From Adenanthera pavonina (lineage: Eukaryota > Streptophyta > Magnoliopsida > Fabales > Fabaceae): a stretch of DNA of 64,000 bases. Made by a program: the position numbers and the translations under genes. The notes below the pieces were generated by a model that was not told where the DNA came from, ran no database searches, and worked only from the letters and a program-made list of their open reading frames with translations. This document shows positions 36,106 through 49,040 of this stretch, piece after piece (within the stretch, counting starts at the first letter, position 1; each line of letters starts with the position of its first letter). The stretch covers positions 26,200,001 through 26,264,000 of the forward strand of contig JAIVEN010000022.1 in assembly GCA_026686845.1 (NCBI GenBank), given 5' to 3'.

Positions 36106-38452
36106 AATTCTTCTCTAATTGACTTATATTTAAAACTTATTTATGAGTTATAAATAGTGTAACTTCCTTTGAGGCTCACATGGAACAACATATACAATTT
36201 TATATAAATATTATAATGAAAAAAGTAAAACAGTTTTTGCTTGTTATAAATTGATTTTTATCGTTTTCTGACTGAACTTTTTTTTATCTATTTTATCGAG
36301 TTATACCAACTTTTAACCAAAGTAGTTTTAGAAGCGTTCCATATCATCTGACTAATGTCTGATTTGTTACTGATCTAAGCTGATTATAAAAGCATTGATA
36401 TTAAAAAAAAATTCATATAATTATACCTTTATCATCACTCAATCTGCCATCTTCTAAGGAAGATAAAGCTATAATAACAGCCCTGATAAAAAAAAAAAAA
36501 AAGCTATAATAACAGCGACCAATTCAAGGCTTCCACACAAGGAAGGGCGTTGTTTTCTAATCCGAACAAGGTACTAAGTTTACAATATGGAACATGCCTT
36601 ATACCTAAGTAATAAAGCCATTAAATTAATCAAATAATGGTTTAGGATGTCACATACCACCAGAAAAAGGCTTCTCTGGGCATCAGTTAGCCACTTTCCA
36701 CCCTCCCATTGTTACCAAAAGTTGAATCTCAGTTACTTTGATAATTCCACGAAACGACAAACCACGATTCAAAGTTTAACCAACCAATATATATAAATCC
36801 ATTGGAAGTTAAAAACTTGGACCTTTTTTTCCCATATAACATATATTCCATGTGAATTAATAATTATGTAAGGTGACAAATTATACCAGGTTCGTTTTAA
36901 GATCTTTCAGTGATATGATGGATATGGTAAGGTAACCAAAGTAAACAACTTACTTTAGAAAAAGCTGAGTTTAATTAGTGGAGCACTGACCTATTTGATA
37001 TAGTAATTTGGTGCATTAAATATAGTTCAATAAAGTGATATAGTACCTTTATACGGTTGGATCTGACATATACTTTAGTGCTATTGTTTTCTTAAGTGGG
37101 CGATCCCATTAAATAAATAAAATATTATATATTCATTGCTAGTGATGGTCTTGTCCAAAAATGCAATCATAAGCTATGGACTCATGGGAACATGCATGAA
37201 ACTTTAGTTTTATAATTAGAGGCTCTCGTTTGGGTAAAAAATAAAACATAAACATTGTACGAGGATTCTTTATTTATCTACATTTTAAATTATTATCTTA
37301 TTAAAATGTTTTAACTAAAACAATATATGTCTCTCTCCAGTCCATTCTTATCATCAATAAAGATATGCATGATTAATTAATAGTGAAAGTAAGAATATAT
37401 AAAGGGCGAAAAATATCTTTCAAAGAAGTCTTAGTATTTAATTTACTTATATCTAAAAGTTTTCAATTTAACATTTTCCCCCGAATAGTTTTGACAAAAC
37501 AAACATGAACAAGACAAGAAATAACCTTGTAATTTACTTGTAAGATTCGCTAAACTTCAATACATATTGACATAACTACAGAAGACAACCGGATAAATTA
37601 AATCATATAATCTCAACTCTCAAGTTATACACTCACACATCATAATTTTATAAAATTTCATTCTCTGTACATTAATTTTTTAAGATTGATACTGAAGATG
37701 TAGAGGTTGATTATGGATTATGTGTGTAAAGCCAAAATACCAAATCACCCAATCCACTGTGGCTTTAATATATTTCAATGAATAATTATAAAACAAAAAA
37801 GTAAATTAATATGAGTGGACATCCAAAATTTTCCAACAATAACTTGTACTTCAAACTAAATAAATCATGATTTTATTTTAAGAAAATTTTCAATTTAAAA
37901 AGCAATTATATATACATATAAAAGTAAAACTCATTTATTATTACTCGTAAGGTTGACCAGAGGAAGGATGGGTGGAAACTCTAGAACGCGTGGCTGGGAT
38001 TAAGCTCATAGTCTGTGACAAGTAGTTGAAAACAAAGGGCGTGAGTAATTGAAGCGGCGTCCTTACGTTCGTACAAAGTGGTTCATGGTTTTGCGGTGTG
38101 CTATTTCTAAATTTTAGCAAAGCTTGAGGACCAAAGTTGTCCTATCCTAGGTTAAGTGGAGTTGGAATTGAACTTGAGTATTGCATTGGCCCATATTATA
38201 TATATATATATATTCAATATAAAGTATATACATGGTGAAAGGCACATATGGGGTAGTATCTTTCTAGGCAATGAGTGGTTGGGGTTAAGCAGTAACCACT
38301 ACCCCTGAAATTACTATTTGTATATTTTATTGGCCAATCTCCATCATTGATTTGAAGTTGGAAGGAAGAAGAAGCCAAATGAAAATGTCCTTGTCCACGT
38401 CATGAGGGCCATTCCAATCAGCAGGTCATTCCTCATTTTTATTCACTTAATT
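36106..38452. other. Intergenic, no gene seen
   Basis: AT-rich, with A-runs, a local duplication of AAGCTATAATAACAGC (about 36467 and 36502), and a GC-richer block at 37950-38160 without an open frame. Confidence 0.5.
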
Positions 38453-38700
38453 ATTACTTCCTCTAACATATAAAAGGAATTTTTCTTATTTATCGTAATA
38501 TTGGATAATATATAATAATTTATTATTTTTATCACTTATTTATTATATTATTAATATTATAACTTAAATTATATTCAATAAAAAATATAATTACTAGGGA
38601 TAAATTAAAATTTTTAAATTTTTTTTTATAAATTTAAGAAAATAATAAATTTTTTTTAATATGTATAAAATTATTTTCATTATCTTGTGATATGGGACGG
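38453..38700 (-). mobile_element. MITE family 'M5', minus-orientation copy
   Basis: The reverse complement matches 48328-48592, including 'AAGTTATAATATTAATAATA' and the terminal 'CCGTCCCATATCACAAGATA' versus 'GTTCCATATTATAAGATAGT'. The other end reads ATTACTTCCTCTAACATAT. Non-coding, about 250 bp. Confidence 0.65.
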
Positions 38701-40630
38701 ATAAGAAATTATATAGTATACCATACAAAACGAATTCATATGTGCAACATGACAAAGTCTTGATCCTGCGTCTTGATGACACCGTCTCATATCAGAATTT
38801 CTATGGAGGGTTCCTACAATCTTCCTTATCCATTAATTCGTCTTTAGATTAGAGATGAGGCCAATGAGGTTGAAGAGATCACGTGGGAGCATCCAAGTCA
38901 AAAATGTAAAAATATAGAGAGGTGATAGATCGACGGATAGCTGTCGACCACGAGGCAACTCAACTCAACTCATTTCACTTCACTTTTTCCCATTGGGAAT
39001 TGTTAATTTTTTCCTTCCCTTGGTTACACTCACAGCGATACTGACTCTCTCGTGTACTAGTTTTATTTCATTAATTAATATTTATGCTAAAATTAATCAA
39101 ATAACCAACATATACTGTACTACTTTGAAAAATGAAGTCTCCGGCAGAATTATTTCAGGGATATTAATGAAGTATTTACTATAGTACTATATATGATGTC
39201 TGTGCAGCTACTGGATCTCTCCTGATTGCGGACGATAGATCAGACACTTTGGAGGCCCTTAAATCCCGGAGAGTAAAAGTTCTATAACAACACATGCATC
39301 CTCAGATATACCTAATCTACCGCCACTGCATGCACCTCCCTTAGTTCCCAACAGGTGGCGCGTTTCTTCCAAACGCCGGCAATATCTCTCTATATATACA
39401 ACGATGACAAATCAAATCTAAAAACATATATATATATTACTACAATGGTATTATTATTAGAATGTCAGGGTGGGGGTAGGTAGGGTTTGGAGAGAAAGAA
39501 GGGGTTTATGGAGACGGTTGAAGGAGAAGTTGGGAAAGGGATAGGGAAAGAGAGTGGTGAGCGAGGGGTGAGAGAGAGGGATATGACAGGAGGGCTCTCA
39601 CTCTCAGATCTGACCAATTCGGAGGTTAAGGTTATCCAGAATGAAATGAAAGTGCAATAAAAGGACAAACCCACGGGAACGAGGGCTGCCTAGCCCTGCC
39701 CTCCAGCATAATGACAACAAACAAATTGAAGAGCCACACCCATTACCCGACCGGCGCGCGCGCACACACACAAACTAATTAATTATTTAATGAAGAAAAC
39801 AATAAGTGACGAAGAGAACAAGAGGAAGAAGAGCAACCACCACCCTTGACTTGCTGATTGGACCGCCCAGATCCGTCCTCGGAAGATCCACCCCACCAAC
39901 TCCATTTCCAATCCATTCTTGTCACCACCCATCTCACATCAAATCGGTTCTCTCTCAAATTGTCAATGCCTCAAATGCAGGTTAAGGTTTTACTGAATTG
40001 GCATTTGGCAAATTAACCTGCACAATACAACAAACAAAGGATATATAGTCTCCCAGTAATGGTGACTGGTGAGTTTGAACCACGCAAGAGTTACCGTAGG
40101 TCACTATACTATACCATGAATGTGTATATTGCTGCCTCATGTTGTCATCATCTGTCGCCTTTTCTGCTCTCTCCTCAGATCTCATCACCTTTCTCGGTTA
40201 AACAAAGGTCAACTCTGGCTCTCACTCTCACTCTTCACATGCATTGGATTCCTTTCGATTCTAATGTTCAGATTTCGCACGTCCGACACTAACTTAAAAC
40301 TTCAATAGCATTTACCATAAGAGCAAATTCAAATTAATGTTGAGAACGGTAATGCATTCTAGTACTCCATGTAGTTTTATAAGGGATTTTCACCCATATA
40401 AAAAATATTTAGAATATTGTAAAATTTAAAAATGTTTTATCAAAATATCTTTAATTTAAATGCTTTTTTAAATATTCCATTTGCAATTAATACAGTAAAA
40501 CTGTAAAATAAATAATTAATATTTTGTTCAAGTTTTAAAATAACAAATATTGTAAAAAATTCTAAAAACTCTAAAGCAACAATTTTTATGAATCGGAGGG
40601 AGTAATAATTTTTAATATTACCCTTATCAA
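38701..40630. other. Unassigned region with GC-richer islands (39.2-40.3 kb)
   Basis: Several blocks (39190-39400, 39460-39760, 39830-40290) have mixed composition, CT/GA-rich tracts and GC steps such as a (GC)n(AC)n run near 39750. They look unlike the surrounding AT-rich DNA. Only short frames exist (at most 77 codons) and none shows a known motif. Scanning by eye for the common conserved plant miRNAs gave no match. It could be an untranslated gene, a promoter relic or conserved non-coding DNA. Confidence 0.35.
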
Positions 40631-41131
40631 GTATTCTCTCTTATTCTTAATGTAAATCATTTCTATTTAACTCATCAAAACCAAGAAAAATTTGTTACAT
40701 CATTAAAATTGACTTAAAATTAATGTGTTTTTTATCTTTACCCTCTAATAAATACTACCTCCGATCCTATATATAGGATCTTTTGTCCTGGTCCTAAATA
40801 TAAGACCCTTTACAATATACGAGGTAGTATTTATTATACATTTCCAGAAAAATGCTCTCATTTAATGTATCCAAAGAGAAAAAGAGAAAGATTAAATAAG
40901 GATAGTTTTAGAAAAATATTGGGATTTTCAGAGAAATCGAGGTAGTTAATTAGTTTTAATTCCAATTCTTAATCTGCGTGATTTGGTTAAAAGGGTCGTA
41001 TATTAAGAATAAGAGGGAATACTACAAATTCAAATAATACATATTCTCTCTCATGATTAAATAAGAGTATTTTAAAAATAAAGTAATTAATGCTTCAAAA
41101 ACTCATAAAAAATAACTTACATTTAAAATTA
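40631..41131 (+). mobile_element. MITE family 'M1', copy 5, split by a nested M3 element
   Basis: The left half (40631-40758) carries 'CTTATTCTTAATGTAAATCA' and 'TTTACCCTCTAATAAATAC'. The right half (41018-41131) resumes with 'TTCTCTCTCATGATTAAAT' and ends 'TAACTTACATTTAAAATTAT'. Joined, the halves align with the uninterrupted copy at 32760-32988. Confidence 0.75.
40759..41017 (+). mobile_element. MITE family 'M3', nested copy with 8-bp direct repeat
   Basis: A 259-bp insertion inside an M1 copy. AATACTAC occurs directly before (40751-40758) and directly after (41018-41025), as expected of an 8-bp target duplication of hAT type. The ends (CTCCGATCCTATATA and, reverse-complemented, CCCTCTTATTCTTA) are only loosely inverted repeats. 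The reverse complement of 63445-63715 matches it throughout. Confidence 0.75.
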
Positions 41132-42641
41132 TAAAAAACTTATAAAATATGAGTAATAAAAATTACACGATAGATTACATTACATTCCAACATCAAATTA
41201 ATTGCCTTTGATATTTCTCCTACTCATCAAAGGTCAATGGGCCGTGGCACCTCTTAATTGCACAAAAAAGGGCATACATTATTGGAAACAAAATGATTGA
41301 TGGTCCTAACATTTTGCACAGTATCTAATATTTAGGATAAAAGAACTTTTTTATAAAATATTCTATATTTATGATTGGATTAATATTTACTTCAATTTTA
41401 TGTGCATTTCTTGCCTTCTTTCACTATAATTAAATATAGAAAATAAATTATTTAATCTTTTAAGTTTTAAAATATGTTTATTTATTTAAATACTGCATTA
41501 TTTCATTTGTTAATTACTTTAGATTCAATCTGGCCAAAACTCCCATTTGTTTTAATACTAACATGTCTAGTTTAATTAGAATGTTGCAAGAGAATCTGAA
41601 AATGCTGACCAGATTATGTTAAAAAAAAAAAAAGAAATATATGAATCTAAAAAGTAAACATAACGTCAGTTAATTTAAAAAGGGAAAACAAACTTTATAT
41701 AAATATTCTGACTCTAAAATATCATTTTCTTTTTAATTGCACATAATATAATATATACCCAGAGAATCCAAGGATAAAATAAACTATCTGTTTCTTTTAC
41801 AATGTAAAATTCTTTCATTTTAAAACAACAAGTCGCTAAATAATTATGGCTACAATTAGTTCATTTGGTTGTTAAGAACGGTCTGGCTCAAACAGTGCGG
41901 CTCTGCTAAGAGAAACATATATGAGACTAGTATATGCCAACTTAATCAAAATTATGATTAACTTACTTTTTTTGAGGACCTATCATTATACAAGATTATG
42001 GACCAACATTATTATCCTCTGCACTTGCAACATTCAAGCACTCTTGAATAATACCCCCATATATCATGATGAAACAACTCTTTCTCTCTTATCAACAAAA
42101 ATAGGTATATATATATATATATATGGACTTAAAATGATGCAAATAATAATATTAGCTTACTAATTGATTTTATATCTATTAATAATTCCTTTGTTATTTT
42201 TTTATGTTCATATTAAATATGTTTGACAAAAATGATAGCAATATAACATTACACGTAAGAGGCAGTATGAAAAATAATAGTGTACGTAGCTAAATAACGT
42301 ATATTTCTCAAAATGAAGCTCCAAGTTAATTAATGTCAACTTTAAAAAATGGAGTTGAAGTTTTGTTCAGTATATATCCTTGATGATTACTCCTAACAAA
42401 TACAAAATTATATACATGTCCAAAACTTCAAGCCATGCTTACTCAATTCATTTTATATTAATTACTAGTAGTGATTAGTGATTATTAGGGCAGTGAATGT
42501 AGCTTATCAGTATATAATTGGGATCATGGTTCTCCTCGTCTCTATTAAACTTAATAAATAATTGGTCACACTTATCCGCATATTATTTTTCAAAGTGCTC
42601 TTATGCTCATAATTGTCCTTTGCTGATTAAATTAAAATTAA
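41132..42641. other. Intergenic, no gene seen
   Basis: AT-rich. The frame at 41921-42163 (80 codons) ends in an (AT)n-encoded Ile/Tyr run and has no motif. Confidence 0.55.
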
Positions 42642-44018
42642 GGGAAAATTACAATTCAGGCCTAGGATATCAATTTAATTATAAAAATGGACTCAACTTT
42701 TTAAAATTAAATATAAAAATATGAAATTACCAAAATATTTTTAGGCATTATCTCTTCCTCTATCATCGCCGATTAACACTGGTCAACACCTACTGGCAAT
42801 TGGCCAACATTGGTCAACTATTTGCAGCAACCGATCAACATTGGTCAACTATCACTGGTGACCAGTCAATGTCGGTCAACAGTCGCCGGTGACTGATCAA
42901 CATTCGGTAGAAAAAATGCCTTACAATTTTTTTTTCTAAATTTTACAACTTAATTGTTCTAAATTTGTAATTTAGTTTTCAAATTTTTATTTTGTAATTT
43001 CTTTTCCACAATTTGTAACTTCTTTACTCTAAATTTGTAATTTATTTTCCAAATTTTTCCTATGAATTATTTCAGTACTTTTACAACTTCTTTTTCAAAT
43101 TTTGTAATTTACTCACTCTGAATTCGCAGCTTATTTTCCAAGTTTTTATTATAAATGATTTCAGTATTTTACAATTTTCTTTCTTAAATTTACAACTTAC
43201 TTACTCTAAATTTACAACTTATTTTAAAAAATTTTACTATAAATTTTTTCAGTACTTTTGCAATTTCTTTTACATATTTTGCAGCTAATAAAAATTTTTA
43301 CTAAAATAATTGACAGTAAGAATTTGGAAAATGCGTTGTAAATTCAAAGTAAAAAGTTGCAACATATATAAAATAATTTACAACAATATTAAAACAATTC
43401 ATAGTAAAAATTTTGAAAACAAGTTGTAAATTTAGAGTAAATAAGTTGTAAATTCTAGAAAGAAAGTTATAAAATATTGAAACTATTTATAATAAAAACT
43501 TGGAAAACAAGTTGCAAATTCAGAGTAAATAAGTGACAAAATCTAAAAAAGGAGTTATAAAACTACTGAAACAATTTATAGCAAAAGTTTGAAAAATAAG
43601 TTATAAATTTAGAGTAAAAGAGTTGCAAATTGTAGAAAATAAATTGTAAAATAAAAATTTAAAAACTAAGTTACAAATTTAGAATAAATAACTTGTAAAA
43701 TCTAGAAAAAAAAAAGTTGTAAGTAATTTTTTCCAACAAATATTGACTAATCACCGGCAACCATTAACAGCTCACCAACGACTGTTAACCAGTCACCACA
43801 ATAGTTGACCAATATTTATTGGCCTTCGGCGGCCATTGACTATCTTTGACTGACTGCCGGTGGACGCTAACCAGCGATGATAGGAAAAAGAAAACACCTA
43901 TGGATATATTGGTAATTTAATATTTTTATATATTTAATTTTAAAAAATTAGTCTACTTTTGTAATTAAATAAATAACAAGTTCATTTTGTAATTAGATTG
44001 AGATTCCGGTAACTTCCC
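42642..44018. mobile_element. Foldback (long inverted-repeat) element with sub-repeated arms
   Basis: The left end GGGAAAATTACA and the reverse-complemented right end GGGAAGTTACCG begin arms of about 650 bp that are inverted relative to each other. In order each arm carries 'TTTTTAAAATTAAATATA' near the tip, a GC-richer block with repeated GGTCAAC/TTGAC strings, and an AT-rich block built of roughly 89-bp tandem sub-repeats (ACTCTAAATTTGTAATTTAT at 43026, related copies at 43115 and 43203; inverted versions from about 43380 to 43690). The centre lies near 43300. Flanks TAAAATTAA (42633-42641) and TAAAATAAA (44020-44028) are a possible imperfect 9-bp duplication, which would fit a Mutator-like element. 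No coding frame. Confidence 0.75.
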
Positions 44019-47000
44019 ATAAAATAAAAATAATATAATTTAAATGAACGACATCATTATTATAATCTTTTGAGTTAACATCAGCTTTGTCAATAGCGCG
44101 TCGTCGTCGGACACCAAAGAAGTGATTAACTTAACCTTATAACAGCCTTAAATCCGAGAGTCGCACTCGCCTTTTGTTTTCAAAGTACTCTTACATTTTT
44201 TTCAACAATGTTAATTAATCAACTGTATGATAGCTATTCATTATATTAAACATCATTTTCCAATCAAGCATTGGCCAATTTAACCTCTAAATCTGTGAAT
44301 TACAGTAAATGATGCATTTGTTTATGTTTAATTACCGATAAGTTAAGACTTTGTCGTTAAGCACCTGTCTACTCTGTGAGCTGCAGAATTTCACCTCAAT
44401 TAACTACCTTTTAAATTTATATATCAAAGATAAAATATGTCAGCTCTATTATTACTTTTTTCTTTTAATATATTTAAGTTGATAGTTTATTAATTAAGTC
44501 TGGGCACTCGAGCGCTCCGTCTTTTCAGTCTTTATTTTGATAGATTAGGATAATGAAAATGGAAATGGAAATGCGTAAACCTAGGATATTTTCCTCTTAC
44601 GGTAAATCTTTTTTTGATAATACGGATAAATCTTTATATTATATGAATATGTCCTTAAATTCCATAAACATAAATAAATATCCAATGTTGTTATTTAAAC
44701 AATTGAAAAAAAATAACCTTACTGTACGTGGATTGGATCTTTGTTTGGAAAAATTAACATTTAAATTTATTTGATCTACTAATTAATATAAGTTTCCCAA
44801 TATAAAGTGTATTATCTCTATTTCCATTTATAAGTTATTTTTAATTATTGTACACAAATTAGAAAAAAATTAATATTAGTTAGGGTTCTTGAATTTTTCA
44901 AAACATCAAAACTTTCAAATATTACCCTTAACATTATCATAATTATATCACTTTTAATTCCTCTCTTCATCATAAATGTTTTGGAAAATATTGGAAAAAG
45001 TAATTTACTACTCTTCGAATATGGCAAAAAAACTTATATTTTAAACTACTGAAAAATTTAAAATATGACCTCTAAATAAAAATAGGGGGAGTATTTTATA
45101 GTTCATGAATACTCTACTAGTTTTACCCATCATTAGAAACATAATAACTCAGACTTATATTAGCATAATCCTCTTTCGTATTAAACTTTGAGATGTTCAA
45201 TGTGGATCACTTTGAGTTTTTTTTTTTGGCCGGATCACTTCGAGTTTACAATCGAGGATTTTTAGACAATAGTTTAGTATTCACTTTAATTATTCCCTTA
45301 GGTGCAAGTGCTCTGATTAAAAAAAAAATAATAAAATTGTACCATGAGAGCCTTAAAAAAAAAAAAAAGAAAGAAAAGGTTCGTCAATTGTTAATTAAAA
45401 ACCCCACTTGTCATAAACATTATTTAATATTTCAGGACATCGATATGAAGGCAAGATTTAAGGACAGCCTCATAACTTTATATAAGATATCTAATTAATC
45501 ACTATATTTGCCCAAAAGTGCTTTTTCAATTCATCAACCTACGCCTGTTTAGGTGCTTAATCGACAAGCAAAAGAAAAGTAAAATGCCATCCTTTTTATT
45601 AAAAAAGAAAACCCATGTAGGACGAAACGGCTATAAGATCAAGTTTCCATGATTCTTCCATCTGTTCTAGACCAAGACAAACACGTACTAATTCAATCCT
45701 CTTCCAATTCATCCTGGATTGACTTCTATATATATATATTTCTGTTAATTTGACTAATTGAAAAATTACTTAATTAATAATGAACAAGTGTGTGCGATTG
45801 ATTTTGATTCATGCATATTAATATACTTCTTCATATGTCTCGCTCTATCTCTGATTGTTATTAGGTATATATGGAAATGGTCTAAAAGAGTCTGAACTGA
45901 CCTCTGAACTGGCGCTGGCCTTTTGAATGGTAAAGTATAGTCATAAGTTCAAAGGTGAAGATCGAATAAATAGCAGTGTTAATGAACCCTAACGAAAGGG
46001 CAAAGATAGAGACCTAGCTAGCTTTGTGAAATTAAGAATCACACAAATATGTAATAGCTGTACCAACTTGTAAAGAAATTCCAAGAATATAACTCATATG
46101 GCATTGTTGAACGCAGGCCACTCTCTCTAGTTTCTTAGCTAGCTAGACCATCATTTCGAAGAAAAGCCAGCTTTCGTTAATTATTATTATTATACTTAAT
46201 GCCAACTTGTTAACCCTATTTATTATTCAAATTCGGCATTACTATATCATTTGTTCCTTGGTTCCTTTTACGAAAGGCCTGCACTTTATAGAATTCATTT
46301 TCATTTTCTAAATAGATCCCCTCCAAGCTTAGATTCTCTCCCTGGTTTTATGAAAACAAATGTTCATCAACAGAAGGAAAACGAAAAAAAAGTTAAAGGA
46401 AAACCACGGGAACATCAATGTAGTGGACCAATATGCCATGCATGTGGGTGATAATGACCACAATATTGTCGTTTTATTATCATAATTAGGCTAGCATGGT
46501 CTTTATCTTCTCAAGTTGCGGATTCTTTACATTAATTTATCAGTTCGCACAGGTATCAATGTGCTTACTATTTAATTTAATTAAGCTAATTTATATATAC
46601 ATATGCTTAAGAAACTCGAATCATTATCTGCTGTATTTTATAATCAGACTCATAGCCAATAATGATTCATGTACAACGCAAATATAAATTAATTAATGCC
46701 AATTTCAAACATTAAGAGGATAATAAAGAAGTTGGGATAGGATTGCGAAGTAAATTATTAGAAAAAAAAAAGTTGATTGATTAGAAGGTTGAACAAGTTA
46801 GGACAGATTATCAATTATGAAATGAGAAGCTTGTCCGTTGTCACACTACTGGGGGAACACTGCAATTAGAAAAGGTCATACGTTAAAGAGACAGAATATA
46901 AAGGAGGACACTGAAAAATTAACAGGAATGTTCAGTGACACTTCCTTTAATTTATGCTTTCAATCAGCCATTTCAGTCTTATAATTAAGGAACTGCATAT

Positions 47001-47624
47001 CACAAGAGTTCTATCATTTTCTTTTATTATATTAGGAAGATTTGATGTTGGATCATTATTCATATTTCACTCTACCCTTATGGCTTGAGCTAACTCTATT
47101 TTGTTTCTGAAATTTATTTTATTTCTTTAGATTAGGAGAGTTCTGTCATTTTCTTTGTTTCTTACTGGGTGGATTTGGAGCTTCCAAAATATCAATTGGG
47201 CCCAATAAGATTGTTGTGAATGGAAGGCCCAATCAAATTGCATGGGCTAAGCATGGATCATGTGGCGAAAGGGAAGGAGGTATCAAAATTTGACCGATAA
47301 AGAGTTTTAATAATTAATTAATAAATAGCCACGTGATCACGTGCTGCTCAAAAATCAATAACCGATAGTCAGTTGTTTTATGATAAAACTTTTATCACAT
47401 GAGATAAGGCTTTACCTCTTTAATGGGGGGTTGATTTTTATATTTATTTATTTAATTATGATTTTGTCCATTAGTGGCTTCCACGCTCCCATGTGATCCT
47501 CACCTCAAGTTCTGCAATAATTAAGATTCTAATTACTCCCTTTGTCCCTTAATACATGACACATTCTACAAAAGTCTTTTAATCCTTGATGCAAGGCACT
47601 TTACAAATTGTTTAAATTACTCCC
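44019..47624. other. Intergenic, no gene seen
   Basis: AT-rich. The 101-codon frame at 45193-45498 is Lys/Ile/Leu-rich with a poly-Lys run encoded by an A-tract and is unlikely to be real. A possible weak MITE lies at about 44815-45065. A mixed-composition block at 45860-46180 has no frame. A MITE-like left end (TACTCCCTTTGTCCCTTAAT, about 47534) leads into the MITE cluster. Confidence 0.5.
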
Positions 47625-47925
47625 TCCATCTTATATTATAAAAAGATATTTCACAAAAATCATGCGTATAAAGAAAAATAGTTAAAGATAGTTGAAAATC
47701 TTAATTTTTGTATAAAATTTATTATCTTTTCAAAAATACCATTCATTAATTCCACTAACTTTTCTTTTGAAAATAGAGTTTGTTAGTTATAAAGTGAATT
47801 TTTGAAAGTTCTTATGGAAAAAAACTCATAAATACTCTACTAAATCTTATAAAGAGTTTTCTATTATTATAGGACTAGAGAAAATTTATAAAATATCTTA
47901 TAATATAAGAAAATAGAGTATTAAT
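47625..47925 (+). mobile_element. MITE 'M4'
   Basis: The left end reads TACTCCCTCCATCTTATATT and the right end, reverse-complemented, TACTCTATTTTCTTATATTA. This gives an imperfect inverted repeat of about 25 bp around a 300-bp non-coding interior. Stowaway-like by its CTCCCTCC start. Confidence 0.65.
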
Positions 47926-47970
47926 TATTTTTTCCCATCAAAGAGAAGCCACCATAATTAGCCTATTGCC

Positions 47971-48243
47971 TTTAGTCCTAAATATAAAATATTTTCGATC
48001 ACTTTATGCATCTTAAAAAATTGAGTTGAATTATTAAATTTATCAAAAAATTTTCATATTTCCCACCATTTACTCTTATATTAATTACATTATTTCTCAT
48101 ACTTCTCATATAATTTATTTCTCACATATTAATTATAGATCAAAGACATTGATGGAAAAAATTATTAATGCACCAGACAACCTCGCAAGAATTTTGGACC
48201 AAACATCACTTCTAGAAGATGTTTTACATTTAGGACCAAAAGG
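47971..48243 (+). mobile_element. MITE family 'M2', plus-orientation copy
   Basis: Terminal inverted repeats TTTAGTCCTAAATATAAAAT and, from the right end, CTTTTGGTCCTAAATGTAAA match well over about 25 bp. The interior matches the reverse complement of 1864-2142. An overlapping 66-codon frame (48149-48349) is accidental. Confidence 0.7.
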
Positions 48244-48327
48244 ATTATATAGAGTAGTAGGAAAGTTAAGGGTTATTAATTTGATGTTGAAATTTAATGT
48301 ACTTAATCAATTCATTGTTAGAGACCA

Positions 48328-48592
48328 CTCTTTTTGTTCCATATTATAAGATAGTAGGAGGGGTTTCACACATATTTAAAAATATTTATTATATCCTTAA
48401 ACTTCTAGAAAATAACAAAAAATTTCAATTTTATCCTATTAATTCCATTCCTTTCATTAAATGTAGCATAAGTTATAATATTAATAATACAATAAATGAA
48501 GGATAGAAATGATAAATCACTACATGTTATTTTATATTATGGGATAAGAAAAATTTCTCATGTTACCTTATTATATGATACGGAGGAAGTAA
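48328..48592 (+). mobile_element. MITE family 'M5', plus-orientation copy
   Basis: The left end CTCTTTTTGTTCCATATTAT and the right end ATATGATACGGAGGAAGTAA form an imperfect inverted repeat. The interior matches the reverse complement of 38453-38700. Confidence 0.65.
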
Positions 48593-48825
48593 TTAGTCTA
48601 GCTATCACTTAGTCATGGATTTTCTTGTGTGAAAGCAATTGGAATGAGACCATTAATATCGGACACATTAGCAATTGGAGCTTATCAATGGATTTGTGTT
48701 AAGGGTTTGCTCATGTTATTCAGGTGGATTACTTACATTTAAAGATTTTGAAGTCAAAAATATTTGACATTGATGATTATGCTCAGAATTTTTTTTAAAT
48801 AGATAATTCAGATTGTAACAAAATA

Positions 48826-49040
48826 CTCCCTCCAATTTGTTTTTGAGATTTTTCATAATATTTACTGCTTTAAAATTTCAATGACTTATTATATTATTTA
48901 CCCTTCATTAATATCAAATGAATAAAGCCATTTTAGTAAATATTAGTAAATTTTATAATATTGTAGATCATTTAATAACTTATCTGTTTTGTATGAAAAA
49001 TCCTAAAATAATAATATTTAAGAACTGGAAAGAGCATATA
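48826..49040. mobile_element. MITE 'M8'
   Basis: The left end CTCCCTCCAATTTG runs to GAGATTTTTCATA. The right end, reverse-complemented, begins TCTTTCCAGTTCTTA and runs to AGGATTTTTCATA. About 215 bp, non-coding. Confidence 0.55.

Noticed and set aside
45193..45498. 101-codon plus frame
   Set aside because: Lys-rich run comes from an A-tract, composition is that of AT-rich non-coding DNA, and no domain is visible.
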